From Methanobacterium sp. PtaB.Bin024 (lineage in GTDB: Archaea; Methanobacteriota; Methanobacteria; Methanobacteriales; Methanobacteriaceae): a DNA stretch of 22,699 bases. Made by a program: the position numbers and the translations under genes. This document shows positions 1 to 7,150 of the stretch, piece by piece. Location: NCBI GenBank assembly GCA_002067065.1, contig MVPY01000089.1:1-22699 (forward strand), in the 5' to 3' direction. Below the pieces are notes generated by a model. That model searched no databases and had not been told where the DNA came from. It was given only the letters and a program-made list of their open reading frames with translations. Position 1 is the stretch's first letter; every line of letters begins with the position of its first letter.

Positions 1-1402
1 TTGCTGTGGGTGGTGTGCCATCCGTAGTGAAGTACCTGTAGTAATATTTTATGGGATTACCTGCAAAGTCACTTATGCATCCGGTGTGCAACTCTATGAG
101 GTATTTGGTTCCTTTGGTAAGTGTTGTTGCATGGTTTATGGTTAAAACATTACCATTAATAGTCGTGGTTATAGGTATTATTGTCCCACTGATCGTTTTT
201 AGTGTGATCCACATGTTGCCTGCTTTTATAGGTTCGTTGAAGGTGGTGGTTATCACCTTATCCACTGGCACATTCACTGCGTTACTGGCTGGGCTGCCAG
301 CTGTTGCTTTAGGTGCAGTACTATCCATATTCCTCCAGTACACCCGTTTAATCCCATCTTTATTGTCTGTGTATGATACAAAGATTCCGTAATTTCCGTT
401 AATTCCGGAATAATCAGAATCAACCGCGGCATTAATCTGATTAGAAGTACCTGTTGCTACATTTAGTTTAGGATTACTACTGCTTGAAATATCCTGCATT
501 AGAATATCTTCATTATTTCCAGTCCATTTTTCCCACACAGCTATGGTTCCAGATATAGCAGGATAATCTTCATTTGCTGTAGTTTGTGTCACCCAAAATC
601 CGGTACCAGTAGCCAGATCTTCACACCAAATATCAGAACTAGATGTATTTTCATTAAATTGTACCCATAATACTTTGTTTGTATTGGAATCCAGTTGCTC
701 AGAAATCACTGGAGCATATTGGTTTTCAGTGGATGGACGGATTTTTGTCGCCTGTTCACTGCCGAAATTTGCCTTGTAAACTTGCAATTTCCAATTTGGT
801 GAACTTGAAGTCCCCAAATTTTCATATTTCTGGTAAACCACACTATTTGAAGAAATATCCGGATTACATTCACACTGGTCGGTTTTTGTCATTTGATAGT
901 AATAGTTTCCAGACAGGTCGTACCCCATGATATCATAATCATAACATTCATAATTAGTTTCGGCATCAGCGGCACCGGTGTATTCTTGCCATACAATATA
1001 GGTTCCAAAAACACTTGGATTTATCTGGTCATTTGATGAGGATTTAACCCAAAATTGTTCATCAGTGTCGATATTTTTAGCAAATATCTGCCATTTACCA
1101 CCTGTATTAGTACCCTTAGATTGCCAGACCACAAGATTCCCTGAAATATCAGGGTTACGCTCATCATTACTTGAAGTTGACACCGCACTGGATGTGCCGG
1201 TGGTTAAATCTGTGACAAAAATATCGTAGTCAGTATCACTATACTTTTTTTCGTAGACAACTTGGTGACCGTCAACTGCGGAATTATCGGTCTCTACCGC
1301 TTGTGCGTATGCTGGTTCAGAATTGGTGACAGCTGAAGCAGCACCAGCAAAAACCAAACAGATCAAAACCGTCACCAATAAAAAAAACAATTTATTAATC
1401 AT
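1..1402 (-). CDS. Secreted beta-propeller / Ig-like surface protein (C-terminus missing)
   Basis: The frame is open from ATG 1402-1400 to the left edge, giving 467 visible codons and no stop. The N-terminus is a clear signal peptide (MINKLFFLLVTVLICLVF, with a likely cut after AGAASA). Residues about 30-340 hold repeated units of the form NPDISGNLVVWQ, NPSVFGTYIVWQE, NPDISSNSVVYQK and YPAISGTIAVWEKW, typical of TolB-like WD/propeller blades. From about residue 365 a Big_5/SbsA-type Ig-like domain follows (STAPKATAGSP, VPVDKVITTFNEPI, FAGNPIKYYYRYFTT). A purine-rich SD (GGGTGGGGGT) lies about 9 nt upstream. Methanobacterial genomes encode many such surface proteins, probably involved in adhesion or cell-wall contact; the exact role is unknown. 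The full length and any C-terminal anchor lie outside the window. Confidence 0.85.
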   Translation of the reverse strand, partial: MINKLFFLLVTVLICLVFAGAASAVTNSEPAYAQAVETDNSAVDGHQVVYEKKYSDTDYDIFVTDLTTGTSSAVSTSSNDERNPDISGNLVVWQSKGTNTGGKWQIFAKNIDTDEQFWVKSSSNDQINPSVFGTYIVWQEYTGAADAETNYECYDYDIMGYDLSGNYYYQMTKTDQCECNPDISSNSVVYQKYENLGTSSSPNWKLQVYKANFGSEQATKIRPSTENQYAPVISEQLDSNTNKVLWVQFNENTSSSDIWCEDLATGTGFWVTQTTANEDYPAISGTIAVWEKWTGNNEDILMQDISSSSNPKLNVATGTSNQINAAVDSDYSGINGNYGIFVSYTDNKDGIKRVYWRNMDSTAPKATAGSPASNAVNVPVDKVITTTFNEPIKAGNMWITLKTISGTIIPITTTINGNVLTINHATTLTKGTKYLIELHTGCISDFAGNPIKYYYRYFTTDGTPPTA

Positions 1403-1671
1403 ATATTTTTACCCCCACCCTTTTTACAAGTTAATACAAGTTGAATTTTATTAAGCATAAATACTTTGTGAGTGATAACCTAAAAAAATATTTTTATAAG
1501 AAAAAAAGAGTGCAAATTTATAAAATATTCAAAAAAAAATCCAGCCAACATTAACCAATATTACAAATCTTTTCAGCTTGAATAAAAATACATCTGGAAA
1601 AAAATTGGGTGTAATGTTGGAATAACTATTTTTAAGATAAATCCTTTATTCATTAAACAGAGTTCTAAGAA

Positions 1672-1716
1672 GCCTTATACGAACAGTTCGTATTACTCAA
1701 AACTGTTCGTATAGGC
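1672..1716. promoter_or_regulatory. Palindromic operator, TetR-like half-sites
   Basis: Positions 1677-1693 read ATACGAACAGTTCGTAT, a perfect 8+1+8 palindrome. A second half-site GTTCGTAT recurs at 1705-1712, exactly 19 nt after the first copy (1686), while its left partner is degenerate. The outer sequence gcctTATACGAACAGTT pairs with AACTGTTCGTATAggc, so the whole block can also fold as one long inverted repeat. GAAC-N-GTTC palindromes are typical of TetR-family operators; the identity of the regulator is inferred and no TetR gene is visible here. The position just upstream of the TATA box suits a repressor or activator of the downstream genes. Confidence 0.75.
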
Positions 1717-1728
1717 TATTTATAAATT
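1717..1728 (+). promoter_or_regulatory. TATA box for the 1789 gene pair
   Basis: tatttataaatt fits the archaeal box A. Transcription would start about 25 nt downstream, near 1750, leaving a leader of roughly 40 nt before the ATG at 1789. It directly abuts the palindromic operator, so binding there would affect TBP/TFB access. Confidence 0.6.
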
Positions 1729-1788
1729 AAATATTTTTTTCAATGATACTAATGGAAAAGATCAAAAAAAATTTGAGGTATTTTTAAA

Positions 1789-2127
1789 ATGGTTTATGAC
1801 GTGATATTACCGGCCGTACCATTTATAGGAGGATATCTGGTAACTTACGGCCTTTACAAGTTTAATGTGATTAGAAAATCAGTCCATGTGAATCTATGGA
1901 ACATGATCCTGTTTCTGGCATTCCTGATATCAGGTATTGCAGGCTTCATTCTAGTAGTACTACTGGAGATGGGTATAACACTACCTGTAAGTCAACCTTT
2001 ACTTTACTGGCATGTTGAGTTAGGTGTGACTCTGGTTCTAGTTACTGCCTTCCACATTTATAATTACTGGAAGTCTGCCAGGACCATGTTTGTATCTGCA
2101 AAAAGGAGGTCTCAAAATAAAACTTAA
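1789..2127 (+). CDS. Small membrane protein with three conserved histidines (DUF4405-like)
   Basis: 112 aa, with three or four hydrophobic segments (about 5-22, 36-60, 70-92). Histidines H33 (SVHVNLWN), H75 (LLYWHVELG) and H89 (AFHIYNYWK) lie at or near membrane segments, in the pattern seen in DUF4405 and cytochrome b561-like membrane modules. A heme-binding or electron-transfer role is plausible but inferred. The same H-x-x-LWN / WHVEL / H-x-x-x-YWK pattern is repeated in the next gene, so the two are paralogous in this module. The start is ATG with GAGG (tgaggta) about 9 nt upstream. The gene overlaps the next one, with which it is probably translationally coupled, and both sit behind the palindromic operator. 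Confidence 0.75.
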   Translation: MVYDVILPAVPFIGGYLVTYGLYKFNVIRKSVHVNLWNMILFLAFLISGIAGFILVVLLEMGITLPVSQPLLYWHVELGVTLVLVTAFHIYNYWKSARTMFVSAKRRSQNKT

Positions 2128-3154
2128 GGAAAAAGTAATCACCGCACTTTCATCCATACCCCTCCTTGCAGGAGCAACTATGAGTGCCAGCTGTGCTGCA
2201 TGCCCATATTATGGATTAAGCTGCACCTATCCTGGACACTGCTCACGTTTCACAGATTCAGGTGGTGATGGGATATGTGACCTATCCCAATCCAGTACTA
2301 CCACTTCTTCCAGTGACACCCCCACCAGCTATGATAGCAGCAGCACAGACTCAGCCAGTGCCAGTGATTCTGGATCAACGGTTTCCACCCCTGATCAGAC
2401 AGTTCAATCTGATACTGTGTCTCCAGACCCGGTGAATACCAGTTCAGATGCCAATGCCAGTGCAGTGGCAGACCATGGAACCGGAGTTGACAGCACCACC
2501 ACCCCTGAAGGCACAGATTATCACCTGTTCCCAGTTAGCCTACTGTTAATAGGTTTATACCTGTTCACCCACTTCTTATTCAGTAAGGGTATACTCAGCC
2601 AGAAAAAACACCGTAGACTCTGGAACCTCCTTTTAACCATAGGATACGCTGGTACCGGAATCACAGGAATACTGTTAATATTAGTCATTAATCTGGGTAT
2701 TAAAACTGCTCTGAACCCATCTGTAACCTTCTGGCATGTTGAACTGGCTATACTGATGGTGCTGGTAACGTTTATCCACATTCACCTCTACTGGAAACCA
2801 TTCAAGAACATGTTCAGTGTTCTTTTCGGTTTTAAAACCAAAGGAAATCTTAAAAAACCAGCATCCGTCCTGGCTGCAGTGGCCATTATCGGAATGGTTT
2901 TTGTGTCTGGACAGTGCTTCAATTCATCCATGGATGGAGATGAAGCCGTTGTTCAGGTAAATGGTACCAACAACAGTGCTACCAATGTTACCAATGATTC
3001 TGCAATAACAGATTATGAATCTCAAAGTGTGGAGGAAACCACAGATACCGAACAGGTGACTGGGACTTATACTTCTAATCAGGATGAATCTCAGGATGTT
3101 CAGGATACCAGTACATCAGGAAGTAAGAATAGAAATGGTCAAAACAGGAACTGA
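2117..3154 (+). CDS. Exported Cys-rich protein with a membrane module like its neighbour
   Basis: About 345 aa if initiated at ATA 2117. A textbook SD (aaaaggaggt, 2101-2110) lies 6 nt upstream of ATA, and the encoded start (KLKEKVITALSSIPLLAGA) is a normal signal peptide. The only canonical in-frame start is TTG 2090, which lies upstream of the SD. The mature N-terminus has Cys 26, 29, 36, 42 and 54 within ACPYYGLSCTYPGHCSRF and GGDGICD, resembling the CPYG...YPGxCxRY...GDGICD segment seen with bacterial redox membrane proteins. A Ser/Thr/Asp-rich linker (about 57-133) leads to a membrane module with H-x-x-LWN, WHVEL and IHIHLYWK, then one more hydrophobic segment and an acidic Thr/Ser-rich tail. 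A membrane redox or metal-sensing role is inferred. A T-run follows the gene. Confidence 0.75.
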   Translation: MKLKEKVITALSSIPLLAGATMSASCAACPYYGLSCTYPGHCSRFTDSGGDGICDLSQSSTTTSSSDTPTSYDSSSTDSASASDSGSTVSTPDQTVQSDTVSPDPVNTSSDANASAVADHGTGVDSTTTPEGTDYHLFPVSLLLIGLYLFTHFLFSKGILSQKKHRRLWNLLLTIGYAGTGITGILLILVINLGIKTALNPSVTFWHVELAILMVLVTFIHIHLYWKPFKNMFSVLFGFKTKGNLKKPASVLAAVAIIGMVFVSGQCFNSSMDGDEAVVQVNGTNNSATNVTNDSAITDYESQSVEETTDTEQVTGTYTSNQDESQDVQDTSTSGSKNRNGQNRN

Positions 3155-3193
3155 ATAAAAAAAATGTGAATTAAATATAAAAACTCCTTTCTA

Positions 3194-3212
3194 TTACTTT
3201 TTTTTATTTTAA
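3194..3212 (+). terminator. T-rich terminator
   Basis: A T-dominated stretch (tacttttttttatttt) about 45 nt after the stop of the Cys-rich membrane protein gene, with no strong hairpin, as expected for archaeal oligo-T termination. Confidence 0.45.
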
Positions 3213-3280
3213 AACCTGTTTTCTATTATTTTAAAGAGAATAACCTTCTATTTTATCATTTCACAAAATTATTTCTAAAG

Positions 3281-3290
3281 ATTTATATAA
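3281..3290 (+). promoter_or_regulatory. TATA box for the 3379 gene
   Basis: atttatataa, preceded by an A-rich BRE-like stretch. The predicted transcription start is near 3315, leaving a leader of about 65 nt that carries the gagggaggga SD. Confidence 0.5.
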
Positions 3291-3378
3291 CATGTGAAAA
3301 GTATTCTTAATAGTTAATACCACGTAATAGTTGTTTATTTAATTTTTTTATTGTAGTTATTATGAGGGAGGGATAACT

Positions 3379-3675
3379 ATGGTGTCTTTTAAAAACATAA
3401 AGCAAAAGTTGGGTAGAGGGAATAAAGGGAAAAATGGGGAAGGTTTCCTGGTATGTGAAAAATGTGGAGGCTATTACGAGCTTCAACCTGGAGAATCCCA
3501 AGAAGATTTTGTGGCATGTGAATGTGGTGGGGATCTGAAACATACAAAAACATTTAACATTCCCAGCGAAGCTACTGAGGATGATCAAGAGACGATCACC
3601 TGTCCCTTCTGTGGGATGGAAAACGAAGGACACTCTAAATACTGTCAGGACTGTGGGAAAGAGATTTCAACTTAA
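3379..3675 (+). CDS. Soluble double zinc-ribbon protein
   Basis: 98 aa with no membrane segment. Residues about 23-54 hold the family module FLVCEKCGGYYELQPGE...FVACECGG, with metal ligands CxxC plus CxC. Residues about 74-95 hold a second CxxC...CxxC ribbon (CPFCGMENEG, YCQDCGKEIS) of the zinc_ribbon_2 type. The SD gagggaggga fixes the ATG. The first module recurs in the genes at 3843, 4869-5006 and 20428 in this window. The function is unknown; such ribbons usually mediate protein or nucleic-acid contacts. It is probably expressed alone from its own TATA box. Confidence 0.8.
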   Translation: MVSFKNIKQKLGRGNKGKNGEGFLVCEKCGGYYELQPGESQEDFVACECGGDLKHTKTFNIPSEATEDDQETITCPFCGMENEGHSKYCQDCGKEIST

Positions 3676-3842
3676 AACCCTCCAACTATAACTAGATTCC
3701 ATCTTGAACTTCTTTTACATTTTAAACTATGAATAATCATGGGGAGACTTCACAGGTTTAACAAAACCAATAATCTTGGCGATAACTTCTGGCAAATCAC
3801 CAATATAATTAGTGGGAAACATATACATGGTAGATGGTTTTA

Positions 3843-4808
3843 ATGGGTTATTTGATCTGTGAGAAATGTGAAGGATATTACCAGCTTCAGGAAAAAGAGG
3901 ATCCTGAAGATTTCGAGTCCTGTGAATGTGGAGGGAAATTGATATTTGTTGAAAACCTCATTGATTATTATGGTGAAAACCTGGATGAATCACTGATTAA
4001 AAAAGATTCCGAACAAATCTTAGAATCTGATTCTGCAAATGTAAAGTTACCAGTTCTAAAGTTAATTAACTTAAAAGCTCTTTTTTTGGGTGGGGTAATA
4101 TGGGTTGCTTTAGATGCACTGCTTTATGGAGTTTCAACTTATAGTATCAGTGGTTTGGCTCTAGTTTCTCTGGTGGCTGCCCAGTTATTTGCTGGCATGA
4201 CAACTGGTTATATTTCTGGCAGGCAATATAAATCAGGTATTTTAAATAGTTTTATAGTTGGGATATTCTTTGCAGCTGTGCTGTTTCTGTTAAGATCAAA
4301 TCCTTCAATGATTCTAATAGTTATACTCGCATTTTCAGTATTATTAACGATTATTGGAGGAGTTTCTGGTGTTTTCATCTTTGGAAAAACCGAAAAAACA
4401 AATAAAAAAGATACTAGAAAGAATACTGAAACAGCCGAATCTTCTGATGATGCTCCTTTAAAAAGGAAAAAAGAAGATTGGCCTAAAAATTTAGCAGTCT
4501 GGCTGGCTGGGTTGGGTGTTTTATTCTTGTTTTTATATTTCCCCATATTCGGGGGTATCCTCATCCTATTTGCATTGTTAATTTATGCTTTTAGAAATTA
4601 TATGGTTATTTATGCATTTGTAGGTGCATATCTGGGTTATACTTTTATTCAGATGATTTTTGGTGTTCTTGGTCTGTTTTATGCCAATATGAGTACATAT
4701 GAAAGGGAAGATATGTGCAGTTTTGTTGCTTTAACCATATTTAACCTGGTTATTAGTGGATATGTGCTTTACAGAACCAGAAAATTGGATAAAAAAGTAT
4801 CGAATTAG
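3843..4808 (+). CDS. Zinc-ribbon polytopic membrane protein
   Basis: 321 aa from the second in-frame ATG. This start (MGYLICEKC) is preferred over ATG 3834 because the paralog at 20428 starts identically. The N-terminal ribbon has CEKC and CEC (residues about 6-32). Then come about four membrane segments (about 75-185) with small-residue motifs typical of DUF5518-like archaeal membrane proteins, a charged cytosolic loop (KTNKKDTRKN...KRKKEDWPKN), and three or four more hydrophobic segments to the C-terminus. No catalytic motif is visible. A possible TATA (atataatta, about 3803-3811) would give a very short leader. The function is unknown; the arrangement suggests a cytosolic metal-binding head on a membrane protein. 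Confidence 0.75.
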   Translation: MGYLICEKCEGYYQLQEKEDPEDFESCECGGKLIFVENLIDYYGENLDESLIKKDSEQILESDSANVKLPVLKLINLKALFLGGVIWVALDALLYGVSTYSISGLALVSLVAAQLFAGMTTGYISGRQYKSGILNSFIVGIFFAAVLFLLRSNPSMILIVILAFSVLLTIIGGVSGVFIFGKTEKTNKKDTRKNTETAESSDDAPLKRKKEDWPKNLAVWLAGLGVLFLFLYFPIFGGILILFALLIYAFRNYMVIYAFVGAYLGYTFIQMIFGVLGLFYANMSTYEREDMCSFVALTIFNLVISGYVLYRTRKLDKKVSN

Positions 4809-4868
4809 ATTAATCTTTCTAGATTGCAAGCAAAAAAAATTAATGATATAAAATTTAGTGAGTTTTAA

Positions 4869-5006
4869 TTAGTCTTCATCTTCAGTGTCATCTTTCACAT
4901 AGTATTCAAGGGTTCCACCACATTCACACTTTTCAAAGTCCTCAGGGGCTTCATCCTTTTTAAGTTCGTAGTATCCCCCACACTTTCTACAGATAAAATA
5001 ACGCAT
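4869..5006 (-). CDS. 45-aa stand-alone zinc-ribbon protein
   Basis: A short minus-strand gene. The protein starts MRYFICRKCGGYYELKKD, continues APEDFEKCECGGTLEYY and ends in an acidic tail (DDTEDED). The CxxC...CxC module is the same as at the N-termini of the proteins at 3379, 3843 and 20428, so this is the module as a complete protein. A perfect archaeal SD (GGTGAT) lies 4 nt before the ATG, which strongly supports translation. The role is unknown. It is followed, in its direction, by a short convergent spacer facing the 3843 gene. Confidence 0.85.
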   Translation of the reverse strand: MRYFICRKCGGYYELKKDEAPEDFEKCECGGTLEYYVKDDTEDED

Positions 5007-5053
5007 TTTCATCACCTAACTTTTGTTAAGAATAAATCATCCTTTTGAAGGAG

Positions 5054-5290
5054 TTATTCTTTCTTTAAGTTGAAGTCGCCTTTCCTGTGGCAGGCGAATA
5101 TGCCCTTAACCGTGTAGTAGGGTCCATGGTCAGAATCTTCCCTGGTAACATTCCCTGCCCCAACAAACATCACACTTTCAATATCTTCAGGTTTTATCCC
5201 AGTTTCTTTCTCCAGGGCAAGTAAGACTGTTTCCTTTATGGATTCTGAGAACTGTATCTCCATATCATCGTTAACTGGATCATCAGCCAT
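5054..5290 (-). CDS. Hypothetical 78-aa protein
   Basis: A small, acidic, soluble protein starting MADDPVNDDMEIQFSESI. An amphipathic helix (ETVLLALEKETG) is followed by IESVMFVGAGNV and a C-terminal strand segment (GPYYTVKGIFACHRKGDF). A perfect GGTGAT SD (aaggtgatgga) precedes the ATG, so it is very probably translated. It lies about 50 nt upstream of the 45-aa zinc-ribbon gene on the same strand and may share its transcript. I do not recognise the family. A single cysteine and no obvious catalytic motif are visible. Confidence 0.7.
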   Translation of the reverse strand: MADDPVNDDMEIQFSESIKETVLLALEKETGIKPEDIESVMFVGAGNVTREDSDHGPYYTVKGIFACHRKGDFNLKKE

Positions 5291-5443
5291 TCCATCACCT
5301 TAAATTTTAATATTTATAATAATTACTTGTTTTTAGGAGGTTAAATAACTAGCGGATTGTAGCATTGAACTAGAGGGTATATGAGCTAGAAATAAGGGTT
5401 TAATTAATTTTAAAATCAGTTTTCATAATAGAAGATTTAATCT

Positions 5444-6037
5444 TCATATAATGGCAAGCTCTCCGGCACTGGTGATTTTGAGTGATTCTGGATCGATTAG
5501 TCCCATATCACGCAGTTCACGGATGTGGTTATATGTCATCCCCCGGCTTATCCCTATTTTTGTGGCCAGGTTTTTAACGTTGTTTTCACCGGTGTGGAGT
5601 TCTTCCAGGATGATTCTTTTGGTTTTGGATATTCCGAAGTTCAGGATGGGTAGATCGATTATGTTTTTGTCTTCCTCGGTGATGTAAACAATTTTTTCAA
5701 CCATGTCCTGACGGGCGTAACATCCGAATAGTGTGCCTAATGCCTGTGGTTTCCTGCCGCCACTGATATTTACCACGATCTTCCTGTCGTGGGCATATTC
5801 TTCTTCAATGATTTCAGCGGTGTCACGTGCAACCATCACCACATTGTAAATGCTGGTGGGTCTGGTTTCTATTTCCAGAACTTTTCCCACAGTTTCCTGT
5901 AGCATTCGCTCGGCTTCTTTAATTTTCTCCGGAGCATCTTCCTCCCGTAAAAGGATAATCTTATTTGGAGAAAACTGAGTAATGCAAGCCATGACCGGCT
6001 CTAAAGAATAAATTGTTGATATCAAAGTGTTTTCCAT
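5444..6037 (-). CDS. csa3: CARF-domain winged-helix regulator, Csa3 family
   Basis: 197 aa. Residues 1 to about 130 form a Rossmann-like CARF domain; the diagnostic loop is VVNISGGRKPQALGTL (88-103), matching the N-x-(S/T)-GG-x-(K/R) ligand-binding motif of CARF proteins. Residues about 139-197 are a winged helix (SKTKRIILEEL, VKNLATKIGISRGMTYNHIR, GLIDPESLKITSAGELAII). Known Csa3 proteins bind cyclic oligoadenylate and regulate CRISPR adaptation or interference genes, mainly with type I-A systems. No cas gene or repeat array lies in the window, so this copy is an orphan here. It is a single gene on the minus strand with inverted repeats in its upstream region, which could be self-operators (inferred). 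Confidence 0.85.
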   Translation of the reverse strand: MENTLISTIYSLEPVMACITQFSPNKIILLREEDAPEKIKEAERMLQETVGKVLEIETRPTSIYNVVMVARDTAEIIEEEYAHDRKIVVNISGGRKPQALGTLFGCYARQDMVEKIVYITEEDKNIIDLPILNFGISKTKRIILEELHTGENNVKNLATKIGISRGMTYNHIRELRDMGLIDPESLKITSAGELAII

Positions 6038-6049
6038 TTTACCACTTCA

Positions 6050-6111
6050 GGAGAATTGTTAAGATTTGCCCTTGGTTAAGGTTTACTATTGATTATTTAA
6101 TATAATTCTCC
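6050..6111. promoter_or_regulatory. Promoter region of the csa3-like gene with an 8-bp inverted repeat
   Basis: GGAGAATT (6050-6057) is matched by AATTCTCC (6104-6111). On the minus strand a TATA-like aattatattaaat lies at about 6095-6107, partly overlapping the distal arm. A second weaker pair, ggttaagg (6074-6081) and cctttaacc (6110-6118), is also present. This suits binding of a dimeric regulator, possibly Csa3 itself, but short AT-rich repeats could arise by chance. Confidence 0.35.
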
Positions 6112-6246
6112 TTTAACCTATATATTAGTGTTTTGATGTTTTACTTATTATTTTCATGATTAAAAGACATTATTGTACTTTAACATAGAGTGTTTTTTAT
6201 TATGTTGTTAGTGTTGTAACTATTTTGTGAATGATAAACATTAACA

Positions 6247-6258
6247 TTTATATATAAT
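6247..6258 (+). promoter_or_regulatory. TATA box for the 6324 gene
   Basis: tttatatataat is a strong box A. Transcription would begin near 6283, leaving a leader of about 40 nt that carries the gggaggt SD. Confidence 0.55.
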
Positions 6259-6323
6259 AAACATAATATGGATGTTATGTGTTCTACAACAACAGCGATT
6301 ATGTTATAACTGGGAGGTTTTGT

Positions 6324-6659
6324 ATGGAAGAGGAAAATGTGAATGAAAAGGGAAAAATGGATACAACGAATGAAAAGACGTCAAGAACAATAGAATTAGT
6401 ACTTGGGATAATTGGTGGAATATTTGGATTAATTGGAGGTGTTATTGGATTAATTTTCGTGCCGGAATTAGGATTCAGTGCAATCCTGGCTTCCATTGTA
6501 GGAATTGTTGGAGCTATATATGTAACTAAAAATCCTAAATGGGGAGGTATAATATTAATAATGAGTTCTATTTGGCTATTAATAAGTATATCCTATTTTG
6601 GAGCATTAGGTTTCATTTTGATTCTTCTTGCCGGTTTAGTAGCCATATTTAGAAAATGA
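6324..6659 (+). CDS. Small membrane protein (DUF4064-like)
   Basis: 111 aa from ATG 6324, chosen because tgggaggt lies about 6 nt upstream; an earlier in-frame ATG (6279) has no SD and falls near the predicted transcription start. The N-terminus is hydrophilic and charged (MEEENVNEKGKMDTTNEK). It is followed by three to four hydrophobic segments with Gly-rich turns (LVLGIIGGIFGLIGGVIGLI, FSAILASIVGIVGAIYV, GGIILIMSSIWLLISI, FILILLAGLVAIF). The pattern resembles DUF4064-type four-helix membrane proteins; the function is unknown. The lipoprotein gene follows 35 nt downstream and is probably co-transcribed. Confidence 0.65.
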   Translation: MEEENVNEKGKMDTTNEKTSRTIELVLGIIGGIFGLIGGVIGLIFVPELGFSAILASIVGIVGAIYVTKNPKWGGIILIMSSIWLLISISYFGALGFILILLAGLVAIFRK

Positions 6660-6694
6660 CTTTCATTGTATTGTAAAAAATAGGAGGTAATTAA

Positions 6695-7102
6695 ATGAAA
6701 AAAATTGGCGTAATAATAGGAGTATTGATTATACTTTCCATTGTGGGCATAAGTGGATGTACCAGTTCTGGAGATGCAAATTCAATAAATGTTTCCAATC
6801 TAAAGGTATCTAACGAGGGTTATGGTACCTACTATGTGACATGTGATATTGTGCCTAACCAGGATATAGATTATCTGGAAATGGTGCTGGTATGGTATGA
6901 TTCAAGTGATGCAGTTATTGAGCGTACTTCACTTGCTTGGAACATTAATGATGCAAAAGAAGGTCAGACTATCCGAGCAAAGGGTATGTCAGTGTTGGAT
7001 GACCAGTCTACACCAGCTAAGGTTCAAGTATTGATCTTTGATTCCCCATTCTCAGGTGGAAGTGAAGAAGGAAATATTTTCAACACGACAATATCAGTGT
7101 AA
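6695..7102 (+). CDS. Lipoprotein with small beta-sandwich-like domain
   Basis: 135 aa. The N-terminus is MKKIGVIIGVLIILSIVGIS followed by GC at a lipobox-like site (ISGC), so a lipidated Cys 22 is expected. The mature domain alternates strands (INVSNLKVSNEGYGTYYVTC, YLEMVLVWYDS, AKVQVLIFDSPF) in the manner of FxLYD-like extracellular domains; that family call is tentative. The SD taggaggt 7 nt before ATG is strong. The gene lies just behind the small membrane protein gene and ahead of a T-run terminator, so the two likely form a bicistronic unit. Confidence 0.75.
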   Translation: MKKIGVIIGVLIILSIVGISGCTSSGDANSINVSNLKVSNEGYGTYYVTCDIVPNQDIDYLEMVLVWYDSSDAVIERTSLAWNINDAKEGQTIRAKGMSVLDDQSTPAKVQVLIFDSPFSGGSEEGNIFNTTISV

Positions 7103-7110
7103 ACTACACA

Positions 7111-7129
7111 TCTTATTTTCTTTTTTTTA
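7111..7129 (+). terminator. T-run terminator after the lipoprotein gene
   Basis: tcttattttctttttttta lies directly after the lipoprotein stop codon. It is an oligo-T archaeal terminator, separating the lipoprotein unit from the receiver/ARPP-1 unit. Confidence 0.5.
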
Positions 7130-7150
7130 TTAAATTAATGAGGATATTTT

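Larger units (their letters stand above)
1403..1788. other. 386-nt divergent intergenic region
   Basis: Strongly AT-rich spacer between the minus-strand secreted protein and the plus-strand membrane gene pair. No credible ORF was seen. It holds a short direct repeat (acaagtt, twice, near 1424-1441), TATA-like stretches for the leftward gene (reverse strand near 1455-1467 and 1491-1500), and the palindromic operator and TATA box of the rightward unit, listed separately. Confidence 0.7.

Noticed and set aside
51..930. Two plus-strand frames (51-392 and 679-930) at the left edge
   Set aside because: They are antisense shadows of the secreted propeller/Ig-like gene, whose minus-strand frame has a signal peptide and recognisable repeats.
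2521..2781. Minus-strand frame of 86 codons
   Set aside because: It is antisense to the membrane module of the Cys-rich protein gene and has no SD or recognisable motif.
5335..5360. SD-like aggaggt on the plus strand between two minus-strand genes
   Set aside because: It is followed only by ATA ACT AGC GGA TTG TAG, so no reading frame of useful length begins there. It may be chance or a relic.
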